A stretch of DNA of 64,000 bases from Cupriavidus sp. (GTDB taxonomy: Bacteria; Pseudomonadota; Gammaproteobacteria; Burkholderiales; Burkholderiaceae), in NCBI GenBank assembly GCA_031180665.1, contig JAPSLP010000001.1, forward strand, positions 62,001 through 126,000, in the 5' to 3' direction. Below the pieces are notes generated by a model, which was not told where the DNA came from, did not search any database, and was given only the letters and a program-made list of their open reading frames with translations. Shown here piece by piece: positions 11,496 through 19,945 of the stretch. Made by a program: the position numbers and the translations under genes. Within the stretch, counting starts at the first letter, position 1. Every line of letters begins with the position of its first letter.

Positions 11496-12001
11496 TGCCC
11501 CTCGATATCCGCGTGGGACAAGGCTACGACGTACATGCGCTGGTGCCGGGCCGCAAGCTGGTGCTCGGCGGCGTGGAGATTGCGCATGACCGCGGGCTGC
11601 TCGGCCATTCCGATGCCGATGCCTTGCTGCATGCGATCACCGATGCCTTGTTCGGGGCCGCGGGGCTGGGCGATATCGGCCGGCATTTCCCCGATACCGA
11701 TCCGGCGTTTGCGGGCGCCGACAGCCGCGCGCTGCTGCGCGAGGCCGTGCGGCGCGTGCGCGAGGCCGGCTACGAAGTCGGCAATGTCGATGCGACCGTG
11801 ATCGCGCAGGCGCCGAAGCTGGCGCCGCATATCGGCGCGATGGTGGCCAATCTGGCGGAGGATCTGGGCGTCGCGGTCGCCCGCTGCAACGTCAAGGCCA
11901 AGACCAACGAGAAGCTGGGCTTCGAAGGGCGCCAGGAAGGGATCGCCGCGCAGGCGGTGGTGCTGCTGTGGCGCGGCGCCATCGTCGCGCCGCAGGACTG
12001 A
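11492..12001 (+). CDS. ispF: 2-C-methyl-D-erythritol 2,4-cyclodiphosphate synthase
   Basis: This 169-residue protein converts CDP-methylerythritol 2-phosphate to the cyclic diphosphate. Metal ligands are seen in GYDVHAL (Asp and His near residues 10-12) and the family signature in [12 protein letters not shown]; the C-terminal [15 protein letters not shown] loop is intact. The start is ATGATG at 11492, overlapping the ispD stop; the second ATG at 11495 is equally possible. A short 9-bp tandem array follows the stop. Confidence 0.96.
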   Translation: MMPLDIRVGQGYDVHALVPGRKLVLGGVEIAHDRGLLGHSDADALLHAITDALFGAAGLGDIGRHFPDTDPAFAGADSRALLREAVRRVREAGYEVGNVDATVIAQAPKLAPHIGAMVANLAEDLGVAVARCNVKAKTNEKLGFEGRQEGIAAQAVVLLWRGAIVAPQD

Positions 12002-12018
12002 ACGCGCTCGGTGCGCAG

Positions 12019-12054
12019 TGATTCGGGTGATACGGGTGATCCGGGTGATTTGGG
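12019..12054. repeat. Four 9-bp tandem units between ispF and the GNAT gene
   Basis: Four copies of GTGATNCGG-like units (GTGATTCGG, GTGATACGG, GTGATCCGG, GTGATTTGG) fill the short convergent gap. They vary mainly at the sixth base. The array resembles the 9-bp array at 58185 in unit length and in its G-rich strand. Confidence 0.8.
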
Positions 12055-12057
12055 CCG

Positions 12058-12633
12058 TTACAGGCCCGGCTGCGGTGCGTCGGCTTCCTTCGGCTCGAGC
12101 ACGTAGACGTAGTCGACCAGCCGTTCCAGCGGTCCCGAGCGCGCGCCGGCCTCGGTCCGCTTGACGAAGCCCATCTGCTGGCACAGGCGGTTGGCGGCAT
12201 CCATTTCCGGCATGGTGCGCACCACCAGCGCCTGCGCGCCGATATCGCGCGCACGCTCGATGCAGATCTGCATCAGCGTGCGTCCGAGACCCAGTCCCCG
12301 CGCCTGCGGATTGACCGACAGCAGCCGCGCCTCGGGCAGGGCCAGCGTCACCGTGCTGCCGTCCAGCGCCTGCAGCGTCGCGCCGGGGTGGCAGAACAGC
12401 ACCGCGCCGCTGATGCCGTGATCGGTCTCGGCAACCCACCATTCCATATCGGACGTACTGGTCGCCAGTACCGAGCGCATGCCCTGCTGGAACGACGCGC
12501 GGCAGTCCTCCATGATTTCGAGCTCGTACTGCGCATACGCTTCCTGCGTGACCGCGGCGATCTGGCCCCAGTCGGAAGCCGTGGCGAGACGATAGTGGAA
12601 ATGCGGCGAGGAGGGCGAGGGCAGTTGGCTCAT
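12058..12633 (-). CDS. GNAT-family N-acetyltransferase
   Basis: This 191-residue protein has a GNAT fold: the acetyl-CoA loop is visible as NPQARGLGLGRTLMQ, followed by the RARDIGAQALVVRT strand and a C-terminal MGFVKR. The substrate cannot be predicted. The start MSQLPSPSS at 12633 is preferred because the upstream extension to 12789 is low-quality sequence that runs into a family B repeat. The gene converges with ispF. Confidence 0.82.
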   Translation of the reverse strand: MSQLPSPSSPHFHYRLATASDWGQIAAVTQEAYAQYELEIMEDCRASFQQGMRSVLATSTSDMEWWVAETDHGISGAVLFCHPGATLQALDGSTVTLALPEARLLSVNPQARGLGLGRTLMQICIERARDIGAQALVVRTMPEMDAANRLCQQMGFVKRTEAGARSGPLERLVDYVYVLEPKEADAPQPGL

Positions 12634-12773
12634 GATGGTCCGCGAAGCAGGATCTGCCTCGATTGTAGGCCGGACCGTGCACAAATGCAGTCGGAGAAAT
12701 GCGGACGCGCGGGAGCGATGTGCGGGCCCTGAAATGCCGATGGCCGCGCTGGGCGGCCATCGAACAGTCTGCT

Positions 12774-12845
12774 CGTCGTTCCCGCGCATGCGGGAATCCC
12801 AGCGTCTTCAAACGTCACTGGGTCCCCGCGTTCTCGGGGACGACA
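12774..12845. repeat. Palindromic repeat family B, full two-hairpin copy
   Basis: TCGTTCCCGCGCATGCGGGA and GGTCCCCGCGTTCTCGGGGA flank CCCAGCGTCTTCAAACGTCACTGGG in mirrored arrangement. This is a degenerate version of the element at 54409, lying between the GNAT gene and ahpD. Confidence 0.75.
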
Positions 12846-12858
12846 GGGCGATTCGACC

Positions 12859-13380
12859 TTACTCGGCTGCGATCACATTGGCCGCCGCCGTGATCACCGC
12901 AGCGATACGGCCGACATCGCGCAGTTGCTGCGAGGTCATGCCCTGTTCGTTCTTCAGCAGCTCGTAGTGCGAGCGGATGCAGAAGTGGCACTTGCCGACG
13001 ATCGATGCGGCCAGCGCGTACATCTCGAAGCGGCGCTTGTCGACGCCGCCGTGCGTCGCATACGCGTTCATGCGCAGGCCGGCGGGCTGGCTGGCCAGAT
13101 CGGGATCGGCGGCCATCTCGACATACGGATACCAGACATTGTTCATGCCCATCAGCGCGGCCGCGGTCAGCGCGCCGTTCAGCTCTTCGGGCGAGAGCAC
13201 GCCGGCGTTGCGGATCGCGTCGACGATGATCCTGCTCTTGGCGGCGAAGGCGGCGGCCAGCGCCACGCCCACCGCATCGTTGCCCTCCAGCGAGGAGCGT
13301 GCGATGGTGCCGTCCAGGTTCAGGCGAATGTCCTTCGCATAGTCGGGAATGAGATTCTTGATCGTCGTGAGGAATTCCAT
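12859..13380 (-). CDS. ahpD: Alkyl hydroperoxide reductase AhpD (carboxymuconolactone decarboxylase fold)
   Basis: This 173-residue protein has the AhpD redox motif near residues 131-138 (CHFCIRSH), where Cys131, Cys134 and His138 form the disulfide/proton-relay site. AhpD serves as the electron donor that reduces AhpC. The ATG at 13380 lies 6-7 nt after TAGGAG and is preferred over the in-frame TTG one codon earlier. It is downstream of ahpC on the same strand, separated by a terminator, so expression probably depends on read-through or its own promoter. Confidence 0.93.
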   Translation of the reverse strand: MEFLTTIKNLIPDYAKDIRLNLDGTIARSSLEGNDAVGVALAAAFAAKSRIIVDAIRNAGVLSPEELNGALTAAALMGMNNVWYPYVEMAADPDLASQPAGLRMNAYATHGGVDKRRFEMYALAASIVGKCHFCIRSHYELLKNEQGMTSQQLRDVGRIAAVITAAANVIAAE

Positions 13381-13405
13381 CAAATTCTCCTATCGCTTTG
13401 GGCGG

Positions 13406-13428
13406 AAAAAACCCGCATGAGCGGGTTT
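13406..13428 (-). terminator. Intrinsic terminator after ahpC
   Basis: On the minus strand AAACCCGC-TCAT-GCGGGTTTTTT forms a compact hairpin with a T-run, 62 bp after the ahpC stop and 26 bp before the ahpD start. It would limit ahpD transcription relative to ahpC. Confidence 0.8.
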
Positions 13429-13489
13429 CGGTGCGCACTGGGGCGCGGTTGCCGGCGGCGAACCGCCGGCAACATCGACATCGTGCGAA

Positions 13490-14038
13490 TTACAGCGTCG
13501 CGCCGCCGACAGCGCGGTTGCACGGGCACAGCTCGTCGGTCTGCAGGCCGTCCAGAATGCGCAGGATTTCTTCGGGGTTACGGCCGACGTTCAGGTTGTT
13601 CACCGAGACGTGCTGGATCGTGTTGTCCGGGTCGACGATGAAGGTGGCGCGCAGCGCAACGCCGGCTTCCTTCTCGCGCACGCCCAGCTGGTCGACCAGC
13701 GAGCCGGTGGTATCGGCGAACTGCCACGAGGCCAGCTTGTTCAGGTCCTTGTGTTCACGGCGCCATGCCAGCTTGACGAACTCGTTGTCGGTCGAGCCGC
13801 CCAGCACGATCGCGTCGCGGTCGGCAAAGTCCTGGTTCAGCTTGGCGAAAGCCACGATTTCGGTCGGGCACACGAAGGTGAAGTCCTTCGGGTAGAAGTA
13901 GATGATTTTCCACTTGCCTTCGAACGACTTCTCGGTGATGTCTTCAAAGGCCGACTGGCCGTTTTCTTCGTGGGCGTTGAAACCCGGCTTGACACCGACG
14001 ACGTGGAACGGTTCGAGCTTGTCACCAACGGTCTTCAT
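13490..14038 (-). CDS. ahpC: Alkyl hydroperoxide reductase AhpC (2-Cys peroxiredoxin)
   Basis: This 182-residue peroxiredoxin reduces hydrogen peroxide, organic hydroperoxides and peroxynitrite. The peroxidatic cysteine is Cys57 in FTFVCPTE; the resolving cysteine lies in the C-terminal TDELCPCNRA. The start MKTVGDKLEPF at 14038 follows an AGGAGAA ribosome site. Pairing with ahpD rather than ahpF indicates an AhpD-dependent reduction route. A possible OxyR site lies 130-160 bp upstream. Confidence 0.95.
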   Translation of the reverse strand: MKTVGDKLEPFHVVGVKPGFNAHEENGQSAFEDITEKSFEGKWKIIYFYPKDFTFVCPTEIVAFAKLNQDFADRDAIVLGGSTDNEFVKLAWRREHKDLNKLASWQFADTTGSLVDQLGVREKEAGVALRATFIVDPDNTIQHVSVNNLNVGRNPEEILRILDGLQTDELCPCNRAVGGATL

Positions 14039-14168
14039 GGACTTCTCCTGGATACGGTTGAACAGACGCCAGCGGGGCATCGCAAGCGGCCATCGTCGTG
14101 ACGACTTCAAGCCTGCTGCGCATGCCACGCAACGAATGGGGAGTATGCAGCATCCTGCCCGGCACGGC

Positions 14169-14197
14169 TAATTGAAAATCTCAAAGAGACCGATAGC
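14169..14197 (-). promoter_or_regulatory. Candidate OxyR site upstream of ahpC
   Basis: The AT-rich patch (plus strand ATTGAAAATCTC...GACCGATAGCT) contains the GATAGCT half-site typical of OxyR and an internal TCTCTTTGAGA dyad. A -10-like CATACT (minus strand, near 14142-14147) with no good -35 lies downstream, as expected for an activator-dependent promoter. No oxyR gene is in the window, and the match is partial. Confidence 0.35.
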
Positions 14198-14220
14198 TGG
14201 GAGGGCCTGCCGCTTGTGCT

Positions 14221-14247
14221 GTCGTCCCGGCGACAGCGGGAACGACA
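14221..14247. repeat. Palindromic repeat family B, half copy
   Basis: GTCGTCCCGGCGACAGCGGGAACGAC is a degenerate single hairpin of the family B element, located between envZ and ahpC. Confidence 0.65.
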
Positions 14248-14315
14248 ACGGGCTGCCTGGAGCATCGCGCCACCATACACCATCGTTATGACGCCAGCAT
14301 GGCGATGCCGGCAGC

Positions 14316-15665
14316 CTACGCGCGCCGGAAACACGCGCTGACCACCAGGCCGCTGCCCGGCGACGGACGATTGGTCAGCACCAGACGGCCGCCGTTGCGC
14401 TGCATGATCCGGTTGACGATCGACATGCCCAGGCCCGCGCCCTTGGCCTCGCTGCGCGCCGCGTCGAGCCGATAGAACGGCCGCGTCAGCAGCGGCAGCT
14501 GGGCGTCGGGCACGCCGTCGCCGTGATCGGCCACCACCAGCATCGCCTCCTTGTCATGGTTGCGCGTGGTGATCTCGACCTCGGCGATGCCGCTGTCCGG
14601 ATGCTTGGCATAGCGGCGCGCATTCTCGACCAGGTTGTCGAGGATGCGCTGGACCTCCATCCGGTTGGCCATCGCCATCACCGGCTCGGGTGCATGCACG
14701 CGGATGCGGATGTCGTCATGCGCCGCATAGACGTTGACCGCGTCGCGCACCAGCGAGGACAGGTCGACCGGCTCGCTGCTCTCCTGCGCGGGGCGCGCGT
14801 AGTTCAGGAACTGGCCGATGATCGCGTCCATCTGCTCGATGTCGGCGATCATCGCCTCGCGCGTGGTGTCGTCGACCGGGGACATCTCGGTCTCGAGCCG
14901 CAGGCGCGTCAGCGGCGTGCGCAGGTCGTGCGAGATGCCGGCCAGCATCACCACGCGGTCGTCGTCGAGCTGGCGCAGGTCGCGCACCATCTGGTTGAAG
15001 CTGTGGTTGGCCTGCGCGACCTCGCTGGCGCCGCGCTCGGGCAGCGGCGGCGGATCGCCCCCCGAACCGATCGCGCGCGCGGCATCGGCCAGGCGCTTGA
15101 GCGGCCGGTTGACCCGCGCGGTGATGAAGGCCGAGCCGAAGATCGACAGCAGCACCGCGGCCACGGTCCACCACAGCCATTGCAGCCCCGGCACGCGTTC
15201 GAAGCGCTCCGGGCTGATCGCCACCCAGTAGTCGTCGCCCTCGATCTCGAAGCTGACCCAGACGCCCGGAATGTCGTTGACCGTGGTCGCGATCACGGTA
15301 TCGCCGCCCAGCCGGCTGCGGATTTCCTGCTGCACCAGCTGGGTCAGGAAGGGATTGGCGGTGGGCGTGGTGAAGTCGTCGTCGCGCTCGCGCGGATAGA
15401 CCTTGATGCCTTCGTTCTGCACCAGGTCGAGCAGCAGGAAACGACGCCGCGCGGGGTCGGAATAGAGCAGGGCCGCACGCGTGAGCTTGACCACGCTGAC
15501 CACCTGCATCGCAATCTGCTGCGCGCGCGGGGCGCGTTCGAACAGCCGGTAGCTCTGAAACCAGATGCCCAGCGAAATGGCCAGCAACAGCGCGATCAGC
15601 ATGAAGGTCCGCCAGAACAGCGAACCGAAGAAACGCGTGGCCGTGCGGCGGATCACAGTCGCCAC
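14316..15665 (-). CDS. envZ: EnvZ-like sensor histidine kinase
   Basis: This 449-residue inner-membrane kinase has a first helix near residues 20-40, a periplasmic sensor region of about 115 residues, a second helix near 155-178, a HAMP linker, and the catalytic core: phospho-acceptor His in AGISHDLRTPLTRLR, N box NLVENARRYAKH, and G boxes DHGDGVPD and GAGLGMSIV. The start is a GTG. It lies 15 bp downstream of the OmpR-type gene. The EnvZ/OmpR naming reflects family order and similarity; the stimulus is not known. Confidence 0.9.
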   Translation of the reverse strand: MATVIRRTATRFFGSLFWRTFMLIALLLAISLGIWFQSYRLFERAPRAQQIAMQVVSVVKLTRAALLYSDPARRRFLLLDLVQNEGIKVYPRERDDDFTTPTANPFLTQLVQQEIRSRLGGDTVIATTVNDIPGVWVSFEIEGDDYWVAISPERFERVPGLQWLWWTVAAVLLSIFGSAFITARVNRPLKRLADAARAIGSGGDPPPLPERGASEVAQANHSFNQMVRDLRQLDDDRVVMLAGISHDLRTPLTRLRLETEMSPVDDTTREAMIADIEQMDAIIGQFLNYARPAQESSEPVDLSSLVRDAVNVYAAHDDIRIRVHAPEPVMAMANRMEVQRILDNLVENARRYAKHPDSGIAEVEITTRNHDKEAMLVVADHGDGVPDAQLPLLTRPFYRLDAARSEAKGAGLGMSIVNRIMQRNGGRLVLTNRPSPGSGLVVSACFRRA

Positions 15666-15680
15666 GATAACGGCCGGGAC

Positions 15681-16403
15681 TTACTTCACGCCATCGGGAA
15701 TGAAGACGTAGCCCAGCCCCCAGACGGTCTGGATGAAACGCGGATTGCCCGGATCGGGTTCGATCAGCTTGCGCAGGCGCGAGATCTGCACGTCCAGGCT
15801 GCGGTCGAACACTTCGTATTCGCGGCCGCGCGCCATTTCCATCAGCTTCTCGCGCGACAGCGGCTGGCGTGGATGGCGGGCAAACACCTTGAGCACCGAG
15901 AACTCGCCGGTGGTCAGCGTGATTTCCTCGTCGTTCTTGGTCAGCGTGCGGGTGGCCAGGTTCAGCACGAAGTCGCCGAAGGCGAAGGTCTCGGGCGTCT
16001 CCGACGGGGCGCCGGGCACTTCGGCCGGGCCCTTGCGGCGCAATACCGCGTGGATGCGCGCGATCAGTTCGCGCGGGTTGAACGGCTTGGGCAGATAGTC
16101 GTCGGCACCCATTTCCAGGCCGACGATGCGGTCCACGTCCTCGCCCTTGGCCGTCAGCATGATGATCGGCGTCTGGTCGTTGGCGCCGCGCAGGCGACGG
16201 CAGATCGACAGGCCGTCCTCGCCCGGCATCATCAGGTCGAGCACGAGCAGGTCGAAGCGCTCGCGCAGCCAGAGCTTGTTCATGGCGGTGGCATTTTCCG
16301 CGACCAGCACGGTAAAGCCTTGCTCGCCGAGATAGCGGCGCAGCAGATCGCGGAGACGGGGGTCGTCGTCCACGACGAGAATCTTGTGGCTGGTATTTTC
16401 CAT
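15681..16403 (-). CDS. ompR: OmpR-family response regulator
   Basis: This 240-residue DNA-binding regulator has a receiver domain with acidic pocket VVDDD (residues 10-14), phospho-acceptor Asp56 in LVLDLMMPGEDG and the conserved Lys in MLTAKG, then an OmpR-type winged helix with RGREYEVFDRSLDVQISRLR. It is the first gene of the pair with the downstream kinase. A perfect 7-bp inverted repeat lies 12 bp before its ATG, and no Shine-Dalgarno is obvious, so translation may be controlled by leader structure. Confidence 0.92.
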   Translation of the reverse strand: MENTSHKILVVDDDPRLRDLLRRYLGEQGFTVLVAENATAMNKLWLRERFDLLVLDLMMPGEDGLSICRRLRGANDQTPIIMLTAKGEDVDRIVGLEMGADDYLPKPFNPRELIARIHAVLRRKGPAEVPGAPSETPETFAFGDFVLNLATRTLTKNDEEITLTTGEFSVLKVFARHPRQPLSREKLMEMARGREYEVFDRSLDVQISRLRKLIEPDPGNPRFIQTVWGLGYVFIPDGVK

Positions 16404-16414
16404 GGCGCTAATCT

Positions 16415-16429
16415 TAGCGAGTCTCGCTA
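16415..16429. promoter_or_regulatory. Perfect inverted repeat in the ompR leader
   Basis: TAGCGAG-T-CTCGCTA is a perfect 7-bp dyad centred about 19 bp upstream of the ompR start. It could be a protein-binding site, for example autoregulation, or a tight hairpin overlapping the ribosome-binding region. A one-base loop favours a DNA operator over an RNA hairpin. Confidence 0.45.
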
Positions 16430-16608
16430 GGGGTCAAAATGGCTTAACAAAAGGTTACATACTTTACCTTGCGGCTCGCCAAGTGCACAGCGGGCAGCGT
16501 TTACACTGCGCGCTGCCCGCAAAGGGCGATCGGTCAGCCTCGATCCGGGAGCGCCTGGCGTCGTCCAGCGCGAGCCGGATCCGGGCATGTCCCAGACCGC
16601 CATTATCA

Positions 16609-16998
16609 ATGAAAGCGAAATCCACCCGGTCCGAACCGCGCCGCGCCTCCGGCGCCCGACGCCGTGTCGCCGGAGCCCTGCTTGCGCTGCTGCTGCCGTC
16701 GATGCTGCTGCATGCCGCGAGCGTGTCCGCGCAGTCGCCGGGACTCGGCGCGCTGCTGCAAGGACACGGGCGCCATCCGGGTCGGGGCGCGGAGGGCTAT
16801 GCGGGCCATGCGGGCAATTTGCGCCAGGACCGCGAGCGGCCCTCGCCGCGCGAGAGCCGCGGCCGCGCCAATCGCCAGCGCGCCGAGCGCGAGGCCGGCG
16901 AGCGGCAGGGCCGCGGCGGCAAGCTGTCCGCCGACGAACGGCGCAAGCTGCGGCAAAGCCTTTACGACATCAGCAGGGAGATGTATCAGGGCAACTAG
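16609..16998 (+). CDS. Small exported Arg/Gly-rich protein
   Basis: This 129-residue protein starts MKAKSTRSEPRRASG, followed by a signal peptide core (VAGALLALLLPSMLLHA) with probable cleavage after VSAQS. The mature part is rich in Arg, Gly, Glu and Gln and ends with LSADERRKLRQSLYDISREMY. That tail resembles short C-terminal motifs (LS-x-EER-x-x-LR) of uncharacterised exported proteins of Burkholderiales. No known domain is recognised. It is transcribed divergently from ompR. The function is unknown; the reading frame is supported by the signal peptide and the conserved-looking tail. Confidence 0.65.
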   Translation: MKAKSTRSEPRRASGARRRVAGALLALLLPSMLLHAASVSAQSPGLGALLQGHGRHPGRGAEGYAGHAGNLRQDRERPSPRESRGRANRQRAEREAGERQGRGGKLSADERRKLRQSLYDISREMYQGN

Positions 16999-17031
16999 GA
17001 TTCGTCGCGACGTCGGTGTCCCGGGTTTTTC

Positions 17032-17058
17032 TCCCCTCTCCCGCGCGCGGGAGAGGGA
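17032..17058. repeat. Palindromic repeat family A, copy 6
   Basis: CCCCTCTCCCGCGCGCGGGA followed by GAGGGAG is a family A palindrome whose centre is GCGC instead of AAGC. It lies between the convergent RG-rich gene and the M20 hydrolase gene, where it could act as a two-way hairpin. Confidence 0.8.
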
Positions 17059-17100
17059 GCCACCGGGCCTGCAAGCGGCGGCGGGAAGCGGCGGCCCCGC

Positions 17101-18402
17101 TCACCGCGGCGTGAAATGCCGCAGGAAATCGACAAACACCTCCGCCGCCAGCTGCGCGTCCTCCGCGGTGATCGTCTCCAGCGGGTTGTGGCTGATGCCG
17201 CCATTGCCGCAGCGGACGAACAGCATCGCCACATCGGTGATCCGCTGCATCATCATCGCGTCGTGTCCGGCCCCGGAGGGGAGCTCGAAGGCCTGCAGCC
17301 CGCGCTTGTTCAGCACCGCCGCGAACTGCGCGCGCAGCCACGGGGCGCACGGCGCGTTATTGACCGGCGGCACCCGTTCCACCTGCGCACGCACGCCGCG
17401 CCGCGCCGCGATCGCCTCGATGCCGGCGACGATATCGGCGATCGCGGCCTCGCGCACCGCGTCCTCGCCGGCGCGGATATCCATCGAGAAATGGCAGGCG
17501 GCAGGGATCACGTTGCTGGAGCCGTTCGGCACCTGCAACTGCCCGACCGTGCCGACCAGCGTCGGCGCCTGGCCGCACCGCGATTCGACCAGCAGCACCA
17601 TCTCGGCGGCCGCGGCGGCGGCATCCTTGCGCATCGTCATCGGCGTGGTGCCGGCATGGCTGGCCAGCCCTTCGATGCGCACCTGGAAGCGGCTGCTGCC
17701 GGCGATCTGCGTGACGATGCCCAGCGGCAGGTCATGGTGCAGCAGCACCGGTCCCTGTTCGATATGCACTTCGACGAAGCCCAGCAGCGTCGAAGGATCG
17801 ACCGCGGCGGCACGCAGCGCGTCGGGATCGCCGCGACCGGGCAGGTCCGACTCGGCCAGCGCCTGCGCCAGCGTGATGCCGTCGGCGTCGGCGCGCGCGA
17901 GCAGGGCCGGATCGAAGCGGCCGGCCAGTACGCTGCTGGCCAGGAAGCTGGTCTTGAAGCGCAGCCCTTCCTCCTCGGCGAAGCCCACCACCTCGAAGTG
18001 ATAGGGCAGCCGGATGCCGGCTTCGTTCAGCGCGCCGACCACCGCGATCGGCAGCAGGATGCCGAGGCGGCCGTCATAGCGTCCGCCGTTGCGCACCGTG
18101 TCGAAATGCGAGCCGGTCATCAGCACCTTCGCGTCGGGACCGGCCGACGGATCGGCCTCGTAGCGGCCGATCACGTTGCCGATCGCATCGACGCGCACCT
18201 GCATGCCAGCCGCGCGCATGCGCTCGGCCAGCATCGCCGCAGCGGCGCGGTGGGCGGGCGTCAGATAGGCGCACGTCAGGCCGCCTTCCATATCGGAGAA
18301 GCGCGCGAGCGCGTCGGCGGCGTCGAGAATGGACTGGCCCAGGGAAGGAGAGGGGGAATGCATGTGCTGGCTCTTCGGTACGTCGATGGGAAGGAAACTC
18401 AT
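17101..18402 (-). CDS. M20 Zn-dependent hydrolase (allantoate/N-carbamoyl-amino acid amidohydrolase type)
   Basis: This 433-residue enzyme belongs to the AllC/HyuC amidase group of M20. Motifs are TGSHFDTVRNGGRYDG (metal His and Asp), FAEEEGLRF (catalytic Glu pair), HIEQGPVL and the C-terminal SGAGHDAM. Such enzymes split allantoate, ureidoglycine or N-carbamoyl amino acids; the exact substrate is uncertain. Its ATG overlaps the hpnE TGA (ATGA), so it is translated with the squalene genes although no biochemical link is known. An internal Met at 18363 is an alternative start. Confidence 0.87.
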   Translation of the reverse strand: MSFLPIDVPKSQHMHSPSPSLGQSILDAADALARFSDMEGGLTCAYLTPAHRAAAAMLAERMRAAGMQVRVDAIGNVIGRYEADPSAGPDAKVLMTGSHFDTVRNGGRYDGRLGILLPIAVVGALNEAGIRLPYHFEVVGFAEEEGLRFKTSFLASSVLAGRFDPALLARADADGITLAQALAESDLPGRGDPDALRAAAVDPSTLLGFVEVHIEQGPVLLHHDLPLGIVTQIAGSSRFQVRIEGLASHAGTTPMTMRKDAAAAAAEMVLLVESRCGQAPTLVGTVGQLQVPNGSSNVIPAACHFSMDIRAGEDAVREAAIADIVAGIEAIAARRGVRAQVERVPPVNNAPCAPWLRAQFAAVLNKRGLQAFELPSGAGHDAMMMQRITDVAMLFVRCGNGGISHNPLETITAEDAQLAAEVFVDFLRHFTPR

Positions 18403-19937
18403 GCCGTCGCGGCGGACGGCACGCGTTCGCGTTGCAGCAGCGCCGCGGCCGCCGAGCCGCTGCGCGTCGCCGCTTCGATGGTGGCGGGGTAGGGGCCATA
18501 CCGGCTATCGGCCGGCGCGTCGGTATAGTCGCCGGCCAGGGCCAGGCGCGGCACGCCGATATCGTTGCCGGGACGCGCCAGTCCCGGCACGCAGCGGAAC
18601 GTGGCAAGGCGTTCGGCGATCACGAATTCGCCGCGCGCTTCGGCAAGGCGTGCGGCATCGGCAAGCAAGGGCGCCAGTTGCGCGGCAAGCTGCGCGCGCA
18701 CGCGCCGCGCCAGTTCGCCCTGCGGCAGCGCGGCGGCATCGTCGGCCGCGCTGATGACGACCGACCAGACGTTGTCCCGGGCCGGGTCCGCTGATGCGCG
18801 GTTATCTGCGGTCGACAGCGCGGCACGGTCGAAGACGAATTGCCCCGGCGCGGCGGCACTGGCGTCGAGCGCAAGGAACGGACGCGGCAGGCGCAGCGCA
18901 CCGACGTTCAGATACAGCGTGACGATCGGCGCATGGTCGAAGGCGTGCAGCTTTTCCGCGGCGGCCTGCAGCGCGCGGTGGTGCGTGGCAAGGTGCGTGG
19001 CCTGGTGTGTGGCCTCGTTCGAGCGATGGCGAACCTGCGCCAGCAGACGCGCCGCCTGCCGCGGCGCGGTGGCGACGATCAACTGCGCGACCTCCTGCTG
19101 GCCGGAGCCGGTCTGCAGCAGCCAGCCGTGCGGGCTCTGCGCGATGTCCTGCACCGCGGCGCCGGTACGGACCGTGCCGCCGGCGGCCACGATCGCCTGG
19201 GCGGCGGCTTCGGGAAACAGCCGGCTCAGATCCCAGCGCGGCACCAGCATGTCGCTGTCGCTGCGCGCCGTCAGCAGGCTGTCGCGCAGCACGCGGCGGA
19301 ACACGCGGGCATCGGCCTGTTGGGCCGGCGTGTTCAGCGCGGCTACGCACAGCGGGAACCACAGTCGATTCTGCAGGGCGGGTGGGGCCTGCGCCAGCCA
19401 GGCGGCGACGGTCTCGCCGGCCGAGTCACCGTCGTCTGCCTCGTCGGCGTGCGCCGCCTCGTCGTCCGCACGCAGCACCGACAGCACCTTCGCCAACGCC
19501 GTGCGCTCATGCCAGCCGAGTCCGCGCGCGGTGAGCCCCATGCCGACCAGATGCCAGGGCGCCGGCAGGCGCGGCGCCTGCAGCCGCCAGCCGTCGGCAT
19601 AGGCCATCTGCAGCGGCAGCCGCAGCAGCGCGGCCTCGGGATCGACGCCGGCGCGGCGCATCAGGGAAAGGGTATGGCGATAGGCGCCGAGCAGCAGATG
19701 CTGGCCGTTGTCGAGTTCGCCGGCGACCTGGGGGTGGCGCCGCGCGACGCGGCGCGCGCGGCCGCCGAGCACCGGCGCGGCTTCGAACACATGGACCACG
19801 CGGCCGGCCTGCGCCAGTTCGAGGGCCGCGGCCATGCCGGCCCAGCCGCCGCCGATGATGCCGACCGCGCCGACCGCGCCGACGGCGCCGCCGGCTTGCG
19901 GCGACGCTGCGTCGGGCGTGGCGGGGCGATTCGCCAT
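18399..19937 (-). CDS. hpnE: Hydroxysqualene dehydroxylase HpnE
   Basis: This FAD-dependent amine-oxidase-fold enzyme reduces hydroxysqualene to squalene. The Rossmann motif VGIIGGGWAGMAAALELAQ is near the N-terminus, followed by the LGGRARR FAD-contact segment. About 512 residues from the ATG at 19937, it is longer than many HpnE proteins (about 420-450), with an Ala/Gly-rich N-terminal lead and an acidic insert (DDEAAHADEADDGD). A second ATG at 19973 would overlap hpnD by 28 nt. It is the third gene of hpnC-hpnD-hpnE. Confidence 0.9.
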   Translation of the reverse strand: MANRPATPDAASPQAGGAVGAVGAVGIIGGGWAGMAAALELAQAGRVVHVFEAAPVLGGRARRVARRHPQVAGELDNGQHLLLGAYRHTLSLMRRAGVDPEAALLRLPLQMAYADGWRLQAPRLPAPWHLVGMGLTARGLGWHERTALAKVLSVLRADDEAAHADEADDGDSAGETVAAWLAQAPPALQNRLWFPLCVAALNTPAQQADARVFRRVLRDSLLTARSDSDMLVPRWDLSRLFPEAAAQAIVAAGGTVRTGAAVQDIAQSPHGWLLQTGSGQQEVAQLIVATAPRQAARLLAQVRHRSNEATHQATHLATHHRALQAAAEKLHAFDHAPIVTLYLNVGALRLPRPFLALDASAAAPGQFVFDRAALSTADNRASADPARDNVWSVVISAADDAAALPQGELARRVRAQLAAQLAPLLADAARLAEARGEFVIAERLATFRCVPGLARPGNDIGVPRLALAGDYTDAPADSRYGPYPATIEAATRSGSAAAALLQRERVPSAATA

Positions 19938-19945
19938 CGCGGTGG

